The notes: generated by a model not told the origin, from the sequence alone. Shown: positions 6,847 through 14,990, counted from the first letter of the stretch. The stretch: DNA of 44,699 bases from UBA2421 sp002343075 (GCA_937982565.1 CALJLN010000031.1:1-44699), one strand, 5' to 3'. A program made the numbers and translations.

Positions 6847-8028
6847 ATGCCGAAAGACGAATCGATCCTCCGCGTTCTCACCGCCGTCCCGATTTGCGAC
6901 GGCCATGACAGCGCCATCAATACGATTAACCTCGAGTTTATCCGTAACGGCATCGAGGTGATTTACCTCGGCTACCACCGCAGCGTGCGCGATATCGTAC
7001 GGGCGGCGGTGCAGGAAGACGTGCGCGCCGTCGGCATCAGCAGTTATAACGGCGGGCACAACGAGTTCTTCTCACAGGTTGCCCGGGAACTTCACAAGGA
7101 AGTCGGCGGCGAAATCACGGTGTTCGGCGGCGGAGGGGGTACCATTACCCATGACGACGAACGGATCATGCGCCGGGCGGGTGTGGACAAGATCTTCTTC
7201 GCAGGAACACCGCTCGAAGCGATTGTCCGATATGTGAAACAGCTTCGCGCGCCGGCGCGCGGCTCCCGGAAGCGAACTGCCGCCGATTCGCGGGGGGGTA
7301 AGCGGTCTGATCGTGCGCTCTCGATGGCGCTGCGCAACGCGAAATCGGTCAAAGTGGCGACGCGCGCGTCTGCACCCACCATCGGCATCACCGGCCCCGG
7401 CGGGGCGGGGAAGACGACGCTGATCGATGAGCTTGTGCTGCGATTTCTCCAGAGGCACCCGACGAGCCGGATTGCGATTCTTTCCCACGACCCGAGCATT
7501 GCCAGCCACGGCGCACTGCTCGGCGACCGCGCGACGATGATTCATTCGCAGGATGACCGGGTGTTCATGCGGTCGCTCGCCACCCGGGGGCGCGCCGGCG
7601 GGCTAAGCCCGCAAACCGAGCCGATGCTCGCCGCGATGAAGCAGATGGGCTTTGACCTGATCATTCTGGAGACCGTTGGAACCGGGCAGGAAGCAATGCC
7701 ATTTGCCGGGGGCTTGGTCGATACGTCGCTGTTCGTCATGTCGCCGGAGTATGGCAGCAAATTGCAGCTACAGAAGATTGCGATGCTGGACATTGCCGAC
7801 CTGGTTGTGGTGAATAAAGGCGATCTCGCCGGCGCGCCCCGGGCGGCAGCGGAGGTGACGGAGCGTCTGACGATGAATCATAAGAATCAGAAGGTTTACA
7901 CGACGCAGGCGAAGCAGCATCGCAACGTTGGAGTCGACCGACTTTATGACACGGTGCTCGGCTCGATTCGTCAAGGCGAACCACCAAGGCTCCAAGTCAC
8001 CAGGAAAACAAGAACCAGCGCGAAGTGA
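6847..8028 (+). CDS. B12-binding domain fused to MeaB-like G-protein (N-terminal half of a split IcmF)
   Basis: 393-residue protein matching the first two domains of the fused isobutyryl-CoA mutase IcmF. Residues 1-133 are a cobalamin-binding domain with cobalt-ligating H20 in DGHDSAIN, then GISSYNGGH (63-71) and VFGGGGGTI (92-100). A low-complexity linker (134-175) leads to a G3E/MeaB-type GTPase with P-loop GPGGAGKTT (183-191), GALLGDR, FMRSLATRG, the switch segment ETVGTGQ and base-recognition NKGD. IcmF normally continues into the mutase domain in the same chain; here the chain ends and the mutase is the next gene. The G-domain loads and protects adenosylcobalamin in that family. Start at the ATG at 6847; an upstream TTG at 6808 lies in repeat sequence. 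The last dozen residues are encoded by an intergenic repeat. Confidence 0.9.
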   Translation: MPKDESILRVLTAVPICDGHDSAINTINLEFIRNGIEVIYLGYHRSVRDIVRAAVQEDVRAVGISSYNGGHNEFFSQVARELHKEVGGEITVFGGGGGTITHDDERIMRRAGVDKIFFAGTPLEAIVRYVKQLRAPARGSRKRTAADSRGGKRSDRALSMALRNAKSVKVATRASAPTIGITGPGGAGKTTLIDELVLRFLQRHPTSRIAILSHDPSIASHGALLGDRATMIHSQDDRVFMRSLATRGRAGGLSPQTEPMLAAMKQMGFDLIILETVGTGQEAMPFAGGLVDTSLFVMSPEYGSKLQLQKIAMLDIADLVVVNKGDLAGAPRAAAEVTERLTMNHKNQKVYTTQAKQHRNVGVDRLYDTVLGSIRQGEPPRLQVTRKTRTSAK

Positions 8029-8097
8029 CTTAAGTTGAGTATCAGCCGTCAATGAATTGTCATGCGGGCTTCCTTGGTGTCTGGGTGCCTTGGTGGT
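7980..8097. repeat. Intergenic inverted repeat, ACCACCAAGG family, overlapping a gene end
   Basis: Left arm ACCACCAAGGCTCCAAGTCA and following bases (7980-8007) matches the inverse of the right arm (8070-8097), which ends GGGTGCCTTGGTGGT. The left arm lies inside the reading frame of the B12/GTPase gene and supplies its C-terminal residues PPRLQVTRK. The right arm ends 20 bases before the mutase start codon. A hairpin here would separate the two subunit genes in the mRNA and could set their ratio. Confidence 0.6.
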
Positions 8098-8117
8098 CAA
8101 TCTGATTGGGAGTGAAA

Positions 8118-9881
8118 ATGGGATTTCTTGCGGACATCGCGCAGGCGGTGGAAAAATACAACCATGGCGTCGAGCAACAGGTGAAGCAGGTCCGAGGCGA
8201 TGCGGAACTGGGCAAGCAGATTCTCGCCAAGTGGCGTCAGGCCCGGGCCGCGGTGAAGACCACGCGCACGCCGACTGGCCTCGAACTGCCGCGCGTTGCG
8301 CTGCCGAACATCGATGAGCCGGGCGAAATCGCGCGCTATCTCGGCGAAGAGGGGTTGCCAGGTGAGTTTCCATATCTTTCCAGTGCATATCGAGAGATGT
8401 ATCTGGAGCGTGATCACCATGAGGGCAACGGCAACAGCAAGGCCGAGGAGCCGATGCGCCTCTTTGCCGGGCTTGGGCTGGCCGAAGATACAAACAAGCG
8501 GTTTCATTACCTCACCAAGCATCAGAAATCGGTGCGATTGAGCACGGCCTTTGATGGTCCAACGCTCTACGGCCTCGACAGCGATGATGACGGCCTGCTT
8601 GGCAAGGTGGGTGAAGGCGGAGTCGCCATCGATACGGTTGACGACATGAAGCGGCTGTACGACGGCTTTGATATCACCGCGGACACGTCGAGTGTCTCGA
8701 TGACCATCAACGGCCCTGCACCGACCATTCTGGCGATGTATGTGGCGGCGGCGAAGCATCGGTTTGGTGATGGCTGCGTGCCGAAGCTGCGCGGCACGAT
8801 TCAGGCTGATGTGCTCAAGGAGGTGCAGGCGCAGAATGAATGTCTGTTTGGGGTGGAACCGTCGCTGCGATTTCTCGGCGATATGGTGGAATATGTCACG
8901 GAAAAAATGCCCCGATTTTATCCGGTCAGCATCAGCGGATACCACATTGCCGAGGCCGGAAGCACACCCGTGCAGCAGGCGGCGTATACGCTCTCAAACG
9001 GCTTTGTTTACGTCGATCTATGGAAACACCGCGGCATGAATGTGGACAAGTTCGGGCCGCGGCTGAGTTTCTTTTTTGATAGCGGGCTGGACATTGAATA
9101 CATGGCACTGGCGCGCGTGAGTCGGAAGATCTGGGCGATCGGCATGCGCGACTGCTTCGCCGCCGGGCCTAAGGCGCAGCTGTTTAAGCTCCACACGCAA
9201 ACCAGCGGGCGATCGCTCATCGCAGCCGAGTTTAAGAACAACCTCACCCGCACCGCGGTTGAATTGATGCTGGCCTATCTGAATGCGACCAACAGTTGTC
9301 ACAGCAACAGTGCCGATGAGCCATTTACCACGCCCGGCGAGGAGTATGTGACGCTCGCGGCTCACGCGCAGAACATCATCCTGGAAGAGAGCGGCCTGTT
9401 TAAGCACATGATGAACCCGCTGGCAGGCAGTCCGGGCATGAAAGCGGTGGAACGCGCGGTGGAAGCGGCGATCCTGGCCGAGTTTAGAGAGATCGATCGT
9501 CTCGGCGGGGTGCTCAGCGCGGTCGAGCAGCGGTATCAGCGCGCCCAGATCCAGCAGGCAGCACACCGGCTTGAAACCCAGATCTACGACGGCACGCGGC
9601 CGATCATCGGCCTGAACCGGTATGCCAGCACCAACGGGCACGCCGAGATGGACCTCGTACGCACGGCCCGACAGAAGCAGCTTTTTCAGGTCAAGCGGCT
9701 CAAAGCCTGGAAGAAAAAGCACGGCAAGCTCGCCGGGCGAAAGCTCGACGAGCTAAGTGGCGTCGTCGACAAAGGCGGGAATGTGTTCGCCAAGCTGATC
9801 GATTGCGTCGAACACTGCTCACTGGGCCAGATCACCCACCGGCTCCGCGAAGTGGTGGGGCCGTTTCGGCCGGTGGTGTGA
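8118..9881 (+). CDS. Acyl-CoA mutase catalytic subunit (C-terminal half of a split IcmF)
   Basis: 587-residue adenosylcobalamin-dependent mutase that would rearrange the carbon skeleton of a short acyl-CoA, such as isobutyryl-CoA to n-butyryl-CoA. It closely resembles the mutase domain of IcmF: TNKRFHYLTKHQKSVRLSTA (126-144 region), MTINGPAPTILAM, GTIQADVLKE, SISGYHIAEAG with active-site H276, RIWAIGMRD-like helix, and QTSGRSL. Q239 in VQAQNE stands where methylmalonyl-CoA mutase has the carboxylate-binding arginine, so methylmalonyl-CoA is an unlikely substrate. The first 80 residues are a divergent extension. Residues 84-117, where IcmF has its substrate-contacting loop, carry about a dozen extra residues. 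GGGAG precedes the ATG at 8118. It needs the upstream B12/GTPase protein as partner. Confidence 0.9.
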   Translation: MGFLADIAQAVEKYNHGVEQQVKQVRGDAELGKQILAKWRQARAAVKTTRTPTGLELPRVALPNIDEPGEIARYLGEEGLPGEFPYLSSAYREMYLERDHHEGNGNSKAEEPMRLFAGLGLAEDTNKRFHYLTKHQKSVRLSTAFDGPTLYGLDSDDDGLLGKVGEGGVAIDTVDDMKRLYDGFDITADTSSVSMTINGPAPTILAMYVAAAKHRFGDGCVPKLRGTIQADVLKEVQAQNECLFGVEPSLRFLGDMVEYVTEKMPRFYPVSISGYHIAEAGSTPVQQAAYTLSNGFVYVDLWKHRGMNVDKFGPRLSFFFDSGLDIEYMALARVSRKIWAIGMRDCFAAGPKAQLFKLHTQTSGRSLIAAEFKNNLTRTAVELMLAYLNATNSCHSNSADEPFTTPGEEYVTLAAHAQNIILEESGLFKHMMNPLAGSPGMKAVERAVEAAILAEFREIDRLGGVLSAVEQRYQRAQIQQAAHRLETQIYDGTRPIIGLNRYASTNGHAEMDLVRTARQKQLFQVKRLKAWKKKHGKLAGRKLDELSGVVDKGGNVFAKLIDCVEHCSLGQITHRLREVVGPFRPVV

Positions 9882-9952
9882 TGCAATGCTCTGCCGGATT
9901 TGATCCGGCCACGCATGTTTTCAGGGGTTCTCCGACTTGATCCGAGGGGATA

Positions 9953-11674
9953 ATGGCGGGAGCATTGGAACTTTGTCAGATGCTTCGTCGTTTCATGGTC
10001 ATTCTCGTTATCGGGTGTATCGCCGCTGCGGCGGGGGTGTGGGTGTTTCTTCGTACGGGGTTGCAGGGTGAGGGAGCGATTGAGCGGTGGATCGGTCAGC
10101 AGATTCTGGCCGAGGCTCGAAAGCAGCTTAATCCGACGCTTTCCTTTAGTGAGCTGGATTACCAATACCCCAGAACCGTTGTCATGAAAGACCTTCGGCT
10201 GACGGCGGCAGACCCGCGTATGCCCGCGGGGACGATCGATGTCATCGCCGCCGGGGAAGCCCGAATGACGCTCGCCGAACTCCCGCGGGTGGGTGTGCCG
10301 ATTGTCGTTGAAAACATCTCCCTGTTTCGCCCATCAATCCGGCTGATACGAGTGGAGGGGCCCGACGGAAATCCGGGATTTGCAGGCATCTCCGGCATGA
10401 TCAAGCGCAGTACCGAAATTGCTCCCGCGGAGCCGACCACGCGCACCACTCAGGAGCGCCTTGAAGATGTCTTGAGCATCAACCGCATCGAGATTGTCAG
10501 TGGAATAGTCGAGTATGACCCTCGACTTGACGACATCCCGCCGATGGTGCTCGATCAGATCACCGCGCTGCTGCAGGTCGCTCCCACCGCCGACGGGCTA
10601 TATCGCATTCAAACCAACCTCGGCCGTAAACCGATCGCCGATTCGAGCGTCAAGGCGCTGGTTGATCTCGCCGGCATGCGCGTCAGCGAGCTGGAACTTA
10701 TCTTGAACGCCGAACTAGACGGCGAAAAGGCCGACTTTCTGCCCCCGGAACTGCAACAACTGTTAAAGCGGTATGAGGCGACCGGCGAATTGAGCCTGAA
10801 AGCATCGGGCGCAATCTCGTTCGCGGCTCGGTCGATGAGCGAGCTGGATGTCTCCCTGCGCGTCGCCGACGCGAATATGAAAGTTGGCGAATACCAGTTT
10901 CCGCTGCAGCAGCTTGATTGCACGGCGCGACTCGGCAACGGGCAGCTCAAGATTGATCAATTCGCAATGCGCGCGCTTCAGGGTGAAGTGTCGGTGAAAG
11001 GTAATGTCCGGTTCGATGAATTTGGCAGTGCCCAGCTAGAGTTGGACGCGCGCGCCCTTGATCTTAAGGAGATGATCGACAGCCGGGCGCGCTCCGATAC
11101 GAGTCTGGAAGGCACGCTCACCGCCGGGGTTCGGGTGGAAGTGCCGACCCGGGTGATTCTTGCGAAGACGCGCGCGATCCATCGTGGTCCGACCACCAAC
11201 CCCATTCTGGATGAACCGTGGCCGCCGAGGTGGGGGGTGGGCACGCTGGAGGTTTCCAACGCGCGGCTGGTAAGGGTTCCCGTGCTCAGCCAGATTAATC
11301 AGGCAATTTCGGCCACTCTGCGCCTCGGAAGGCCCTCGTCAGGCGGGGCAGAGCAACTGTCGGTCAGCTTTGAAATGATTGAAGATCGAATCCAACTGCA
11401 CGACCTCGTCTACGCCGGCAGGGTGACCGCAGGGCGGGGCAATGGGAGCATCGGACTGGATCAGACCCTCGATCTTCGTCTGAACGGCGGGCCGGTTGAG
11501 AAAATGCAGTCGCTGTTGGGCCAGCGGGTAGGCGGGATGATCGGCCGGCTGACCGATTCGCTCGCCAGCTATCGCGTCACGGGCACGCTCCAGCAGCCGA
11601 ACGTGTCGCTTAACGTTGCGCCGGGGCTTTTCGGCGGGTTTGACCCGCTCCACCCGCTGCGGCGACGGCCGTAA
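9953..11674 (+). CDS. AsmA/TamB-like membrane-anchored protein
   Basis: 573 residues with one N-terminal membrane helix (about 15-34, MVILVIGCIAAAAGVWVFL) and a long beta-rich periplasmic part. The alternating pattern (LSFSELDYQYPRTVVMKDL, ENISLFRPSIRLIRV, QGEVSVKGNVRFDEF) and the C-terminal region with SIGLDQTLDLRLNGGPVEKM and TGTLQQPNVSLN are typical of AsmA-like proteins. These form hydrophobic grooves and are linked to phospholipid transport between inner and outer membranes. A start at 9953 has GAGG five bases before it; M10 at 9980 is the alternative. It stands alone, 71 bases after the mutase, and converges on the UbiD gene. Identification is by pattern rather than a diagnostic motif. 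Confidence 0.65.
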   Translation: MAGALELCQMLRRFMVILVIGCIAAAAGVWVFLRTGLQGEGAIERWIGQQILAEARKQLNPTLSFSELDYQYPRTVVMKDLRLTAADPRMPAGTIDVIAAGEARMTLAELPRVGVPIVVENISLFRPSIRLIRVEGPDGNPGFAGISGMIKRSTEIAPAEPTTRTTQERLEDVLSINRIEIVSGIVEYDPRLDDIPPMVLDQITALLQVAPTADGLYRIQTNLGRKPIADSSVKALVDLAGMRVSELELILNAELDGEKADFLPPELQQLLKRYEATGELSLKASGAISFAARSMSELDVSLRVADANMKVGEYQFPLQQLDCTARLGNGQLKIDQFAMRALQGEVSVKGNVRFDEFGSAQLELDARALDLKEMIDSRARSDTSLEGTLTAGVRVEVPTRVILAKTRAIHRGPTTNPILDEPWPPRWGVGTLEVSNARLVRVPVLSQINQAISATLRLGRPSSGGAEQLSVSFEMIEDRIQLHDLVYAGRVTAGRGNGSIGLDQTLDLRLNGGPVEKMQSLLGQRVGGMIGRLTDSLASYRVTGTLQQPNVSLNVAPGLFGGFDPLHPLRRRP

Positions 11675-11743
11675 GCGGCGAAGCAGGCCCGTTTTCGGTG
11701 AGCACACGACCACCGCGGCGATCACCGCGGCGATCACGGGGGC

Positions 11744-13318
11744 TTATCCCAGCCCATACTCCCGCCACTTCCGCGATACCAATTCCTTTGTCGCGTCATC
11801 CATGCGCAGTTCTCTCGGCCAGGGGCGCACCTTGCCCTCGCTGGGCAGTTTCACTGTTGCATCAAAGCCGATCTTTCCTCCCCAGCCAAGCTCAAGGCTG
11901 GCATGATCGAGAATATCCACCGGGCCTTTTACAATCTCCACGTCGCGAAGCGGGTCGCAATTGGCGAAGAGATGAAACAGCACATCCTGCTCGTTATGAA
12001 CATCGACGTGTTCGTCAACAACCACAATGAATTTCGTCAGCGACATCTGTCCCGCGCCCCAGATGGCGTGCATGATCCGGCGCGCCTGCTGCGGATACTC
12101 TTTTCTGATCTTTACAAACGCGCAGTTGTGAAACACCCCGCTGATGGGCAGCGAATAATCGATGATGTCGGGAATGAGCATCTTCAGCAGCGGCAAAAAG
12201 ATGCGTTCGGTGGCTTTTCCCAGGAAGTAATCTTCCATCGGCGGGCTGCCCACGATCGTCGTGGGGTAAATCGCGCCCTGTCGCATGGTGATGGCGGTGA
12301 CGTTGAAACGGGGATAGAAGTCGGCGAGCGAATAAAACCCCGTGTGGTCGCCGAACGGGCCTTCAAGTAGTTCTTCGTTCGGATCGACATACCCTTCAAT
12401 CACAATCTCTGCATTGGCAGGCACTTGAAGATCGATCGTGCGGCACTGGACCAGCTCGATCGCGCTGCCGTTAAGGAAGCCGGCGAAGAGCAGTTCGCTG
12501 ACGTTCGGCGGCAGGGGTGCGGTGGCGGCGTAGGGGAGCACACTCTCGCCGCCGAGCACAACGGCCAGCGGCATCTTCTCCCCGCGGGCCTTCCATGCCC
12601 GGTAGTGCTTTGCTCCGTCGTGGTGCATGTGCCAGTGCATGGCGCAGGTGCGTGGGCCGTGAACCTGCACCCGATACATGCCGACGTTGCGATGCGTGCT
12701 TTCAGGGTTCCGGGTGTAAATCCCTGCAAGGGTGATGTATCGGCCCTTCTGCGAATAGCCCGTGACCGCAGTCGCTGCGGCGGCGGCGGCGGGGTCGAAC
12801 ACCTGATCGGATTTCAAGTCGCCATCGAGCGGCCAACATTGAATGATTGGCAGCCGAGACAAGTCGGCCTGCTCGCCCTCCCATACAATCTGCTGGCAAA
12901 TCCCGCTGCGAACGACCTTCGGCGGAATGGTGGCGAGCTTGAGAAAATCCAAGCCCTTCTTCATCTTCTCCATGATGCCCGTGGGCACGTCTGGCTTGAT
13001 GAGTTGCTGCACCTTTTCGGCCAGCTCGTCGAGAGATTCTGTGCCCAGTGCCTGACACATTCGCCAGTAGCTGCCGAATGTGTTGATGGCGACAGGAATC
13101 GTGGAACCCGCAACATTCTCAAACACCAGCGCCTTGCCGCCCAGCGAAGCGGCGGGGGACTTGTCGCGCTCGTTGTGCGCGTGCGGCGCAGGTGTCTTCA
13201 CCACGCGGTCGGCTATCTCTGCAATTTCCAGCGCGGGCGAAACTTCTGCCCGAATGCGGTGCAACTCGCCGGATTGTTCGAGGAAGCCGAGAAAGTCGCG
13301 CAGCGTTGGATAGCCCAT
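11744..13318 (-). CDS. ubiD: UbiD-family decarboxylase
   Basis: 524-residue member of the prenylated-FMN-dependent UbiD family, which decarboxylates aromatic or unsaturated acids. Family landmarks are NVGMYRVQV with R216, AEIVIEGYV (303-311) and EGPFGDHTGFYS (319-330), which together hold the conserved Arg-Glu-Glu catalytic set. A long C-terminal part contains IWGAGQMSLTKFIVVVDEHVDV. In respiratory quinone synthesis such proteins act on 4-hydroxy-3-polyprenylbenzoate (UbiD) or on dihydroxynaphthoate in the futalosine menaquinone route. Planctomycetes generally use menaquinone, so the second role is plausible but cannot be decided here. A UbiX/flavin prenyltransferase partner is not in the window. 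A 48-residue membrane protein gene lies 84 bases upstream on the same strand. Confidence 0.88.
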   Translation of the reverse strand: MGYPTLRDFLGFLEQSGELHRIRAEVSPALEIAEIADRVVKTPAPHAHNERDKSPAASLGGKALVFENVAGSTIPVAINTFGSYWRMCQALGTESLDELAEKVQQLIKPDVPTGIMEKMKKGLDFLKLATIPPKVVRSGICQQIVWEGEQADLSRLPIIQCWPLDGDLKSDQVFDPAAAAAATAVTGYSQKGRYITLAGIYTRNPESTHRNVGMYRVQVHGPRTCAMHWHMHHDGAKHYRAWKARGEKMPLAVVLGGESVLPYAATAPLPPNVSELLFAGFLNGSAIELVQCRTIDLQVPANAEIVIEGYVDPNEELLEGPFGDHTGFYSLADFYPRFNVTAITMRQGAIYPTTIVGSPPMEDYFLGKATERIFLPLLKMLIPDIIDYSLPISGVFHNCAFVKIRKEYPQQARRIMHAIWGAGQMSLTKFIVVVDEHVDVHNEQDVLFHLFANCDPLRDVEIVKGPVDILDHASLELGWGGKIGFDATVKLPSEGKVRPWPRELRMDDATKELVSRKWREYGLG

Positions 13319-13402
13319 AGCTGCGAATCGTAGGGCCCATGTGCGCGGCTGACAAACCGCGCGCCCTCTGGTTCAGCGGCTTTGAAAGCACGCAGGCGGT
13401 TA

Positions 13403-13549
13403 TCACCACCCGATCAGCTTAAACAGCACAAAGGCCAGCAGCGCGATTCCCAGGCTGCCGCTGAAAAGCCAGACCAGCAATGCCTTGCCCGCCGCGGCGC
13501 GACGAGCGAAGCGAGATGCATCAAGACGATAGGCGGCGATGCGATTCAT
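13403..13549 (-). CDS. Small single-pass membrane protein, 48 residues
   Basis: Short gene reading MNRIAAYRLDASRFARRAAA and then a hydrophobic segment from about residue 23 to 46 (ALLVWLFSGSLGIALLAFVL, then FKLIGW). The N-terminal part is rich in arginine (four between residues 3 and 17), which by the positive-inside rule keeps it in the cytoplasm. GGAG is placed seven bases before the ATG, and the frame closes with TGA directly after the helix. The coding look (good ribosome site, clean amphipathic-then-hydrophobic design) supports a real gene despite its size. It precedes the UbiD-type gene by 84 bases and may share its transcript. Function unknown. Confidence 0.6.
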   Translation of the reverse strand: MNRIAAYRLDASRFARRAAAGKALLVWLFSGSLGIALLAFVLFKLIGW

Positions 13550-13757
13550 GACGTTCTCCTTGAGCGAACGTTAACTGGTACTTTCACCGAGCATGGACGC
13601 CAAGCACAGGCGTCAACCAGCCGACGGTGTTACTGCAGCAGACAGTAGAACGTGCTTGAGGAGATTGCGACCTGAATGAACCATCGGAAACGGCCCGATA
13701 TCGGCCCCTGGGTTGCGCCTGGCGGCTGGCTCGCGGTATCAGCCTACGCCATGATAC

Positions 13758-13774
13758 TGCCCGCTCAGCGGGCA
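13758..13774. terminator. Stem-loop enclosing the stop codon of the mutase-like gene
   Basis: A perfect 7-bp stem TGCCCGC/GCGGGCA with a three-base loop. The loop is exactly the TGA stop codon (13765-13767) of the leftward phosphoglycerate-mutase-like gene. No T-run follows, so rho-independent termination is doubtful. It could slow ribosomes at termination or protect the 3' end. Confidence 0.4.
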
Positions 13775-14973
13775 CCGCGGAGGAAGTACTCCATGAGTTC
13801 GTGCCCGCGTTCGATGCGCACACCGGAAGCGGCGGCATTGGCCTCGGTAAACCCGCCCGCGGGGGTTGGCCCGCCTGCGGCCAGTAAATCCGACCCGGCA
13901 AGGCAGAACGGCGGCCATGCGTAGCCGTGCTTGCGCGTGGCGATGTTGGTGGGGTGGTCGGGCATGACCAGCAGGCGCCAATCGGTAAACCGCCGCATTT
14001 TTTCGAGGACCGGACCAACGACGAACTGGTCAATCGCCTCGATGCTCGCGATTTTTGTTTTGTAGTCCGCCTGATGGCTCGCTTCGTCGGGCGCTTCGAT
14101 GTGACTCAGCACGAGGTCATATTGGTCCAGCCGCTCGCAGGTATCGATGCCCTGCTGCAGGTAATTTGTGTCGTGAAAACTGGTCATGCCCGCCACTTCG
14201 TGAACATCCCACCCCAGAAGCACCGCTAGGCCGCGCAGAAGATCGACACCGGTAATCATACAGCCGGTGGGAATGGCAAACTGATCGACAAACCTTGGCA
14301 TCGCCGGCGCGTGACCCTGGCCCCAGAGCCAGACCTGTGTCGGGGCGTTGATTCCCTTGCTGCGGTGCTTCAGCACGATCGGGTGATCGCGAAACAGCCC
14401 GGCTGAGCGCGCCATGATGCGGTTGAGCACGTCGCTGCCAATCCCCTGAGGCACCCAGTCGGTGACGGGTTGTTCAGGAATTTCATGCGGCGGCTTGGTT
14501 TTCAGGTCGAATGCATCGGCGCCGCGGTAAACCAGCAGGTTGCGATAGCTTACGCCGGGGTGAAACTCGAAGCCGTCCAGCTTGAGATCGTCGGCAAGCA
14601 ACTTAAGAAGCGTCCGCGCGTCAATATCGCTGATGCCCCCTGCAGAGTGGTCTTTCATCACGCCAGCGACCACTGTGACCAGATTACATCGAAAGACCCA
14701 ATCAGTTGGCGAGAGCGCGATGCGTTGTGCAGCGGCTTCAAGCGGCGCACGGCCAGTGTGATACCGGGCCGGGTCGTAGCCGAGAAGGGTCATAATCGCG
14801 ACGTCCGACCCGGATTCAAAACCATCAGGCACCGTCCGCGCCAAGCCCTGCCGGCCCATTCGCGCGATGGCGTCCATGTTAGGCGTGGCGGCGACTTCAA
14901 AGGGCGTCCGCCCACCCAACTGCGTCAGCGGGTCGTCGGCGGCACCGTCGGGGATGATGATGGCGTATTTCAA
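13765..14973 (-). CDS. Phosphoglycerate-mutase-like enzyme, probable homoserine kinase
   Basis: 402-residue alkaline-phosphatase-fold protein of the archaeal-type cofactor-independent phosphoglycerate mutase (ApgM) group. It has the metal and nucleophile landmarks IIIPDGAADDP (5-15), GSDVAIMTLLGYDP with the nucleophilic serine S56, HIEAPDEASH and the late MPDHPTN metal site. A subgroup of this family is found in threonine operons of bacteria lacking ThrB and has been proposed to be an alternative homoserine kinase. The gene here is the last of an operon headed by homoserine dehydrogenase, which favours that role over glycolysis. The start is TTG at 14973, since MKYAIIIPDG is the expected N-terminus and no ATG lies nearby; no clear ribosome site is seen. 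It follows the previous stop by 17 bases. Confidence 0.82.
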   Translation of the reverse strand: MKYAIIIPDGAADDPLTQLGGRTPFEVAATPNMDAIARMGRQGLARTVPDGFESGSDVAIMTLLGYDPARYHTGRAPLEAAAQRIALSPTDWVFRCNLVTVVAGVMKDHSAGGISDIDARTLLKLLADDLKLDGFEFHPGVSYRNLLVYRGADAFDLKTKPPHEIPEQPVTDWVPQGIGSDVLNRIMARSAGLFRDHPIVLKHRSKGINAPTQVWLWGQGHAPAMPRFVDQFAIPTGCMITGVDLLRGLAVLLGWDVHEVAGMTSFHDTNYLQQGIDTCERLDQYDLVLSHIEAPDEASHQADYKTKIASIEAIDQFVVGPVLEKMRRFTDWRLLVMPDHPTNIATRKHGYAWPPFCLAGSDLLAAGGPTPAGGFTEANAAASGVRIERGHELMEYFLRGAR

Positions 14974-14990
14974 TCGATTAAAATGTGATT

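Noticed and set aside
6898..6915. Apparent loss of the final Gly of the B12 motif (DGHDSA instead of DxHxxG)
   Set aside because: From memory, IcmF proteins themselves have Ala at this place (DGHDAAIN), so this marks family membership and is not a defect.
11700..11730. Tandem ACCGCGGCGATC units between the AsmA-like and UbiD genes as a possible repeat array
   Set aside because: There are only about two copies of a 12-base unit in a short convergent gap; too little to call an element or CRISPR.
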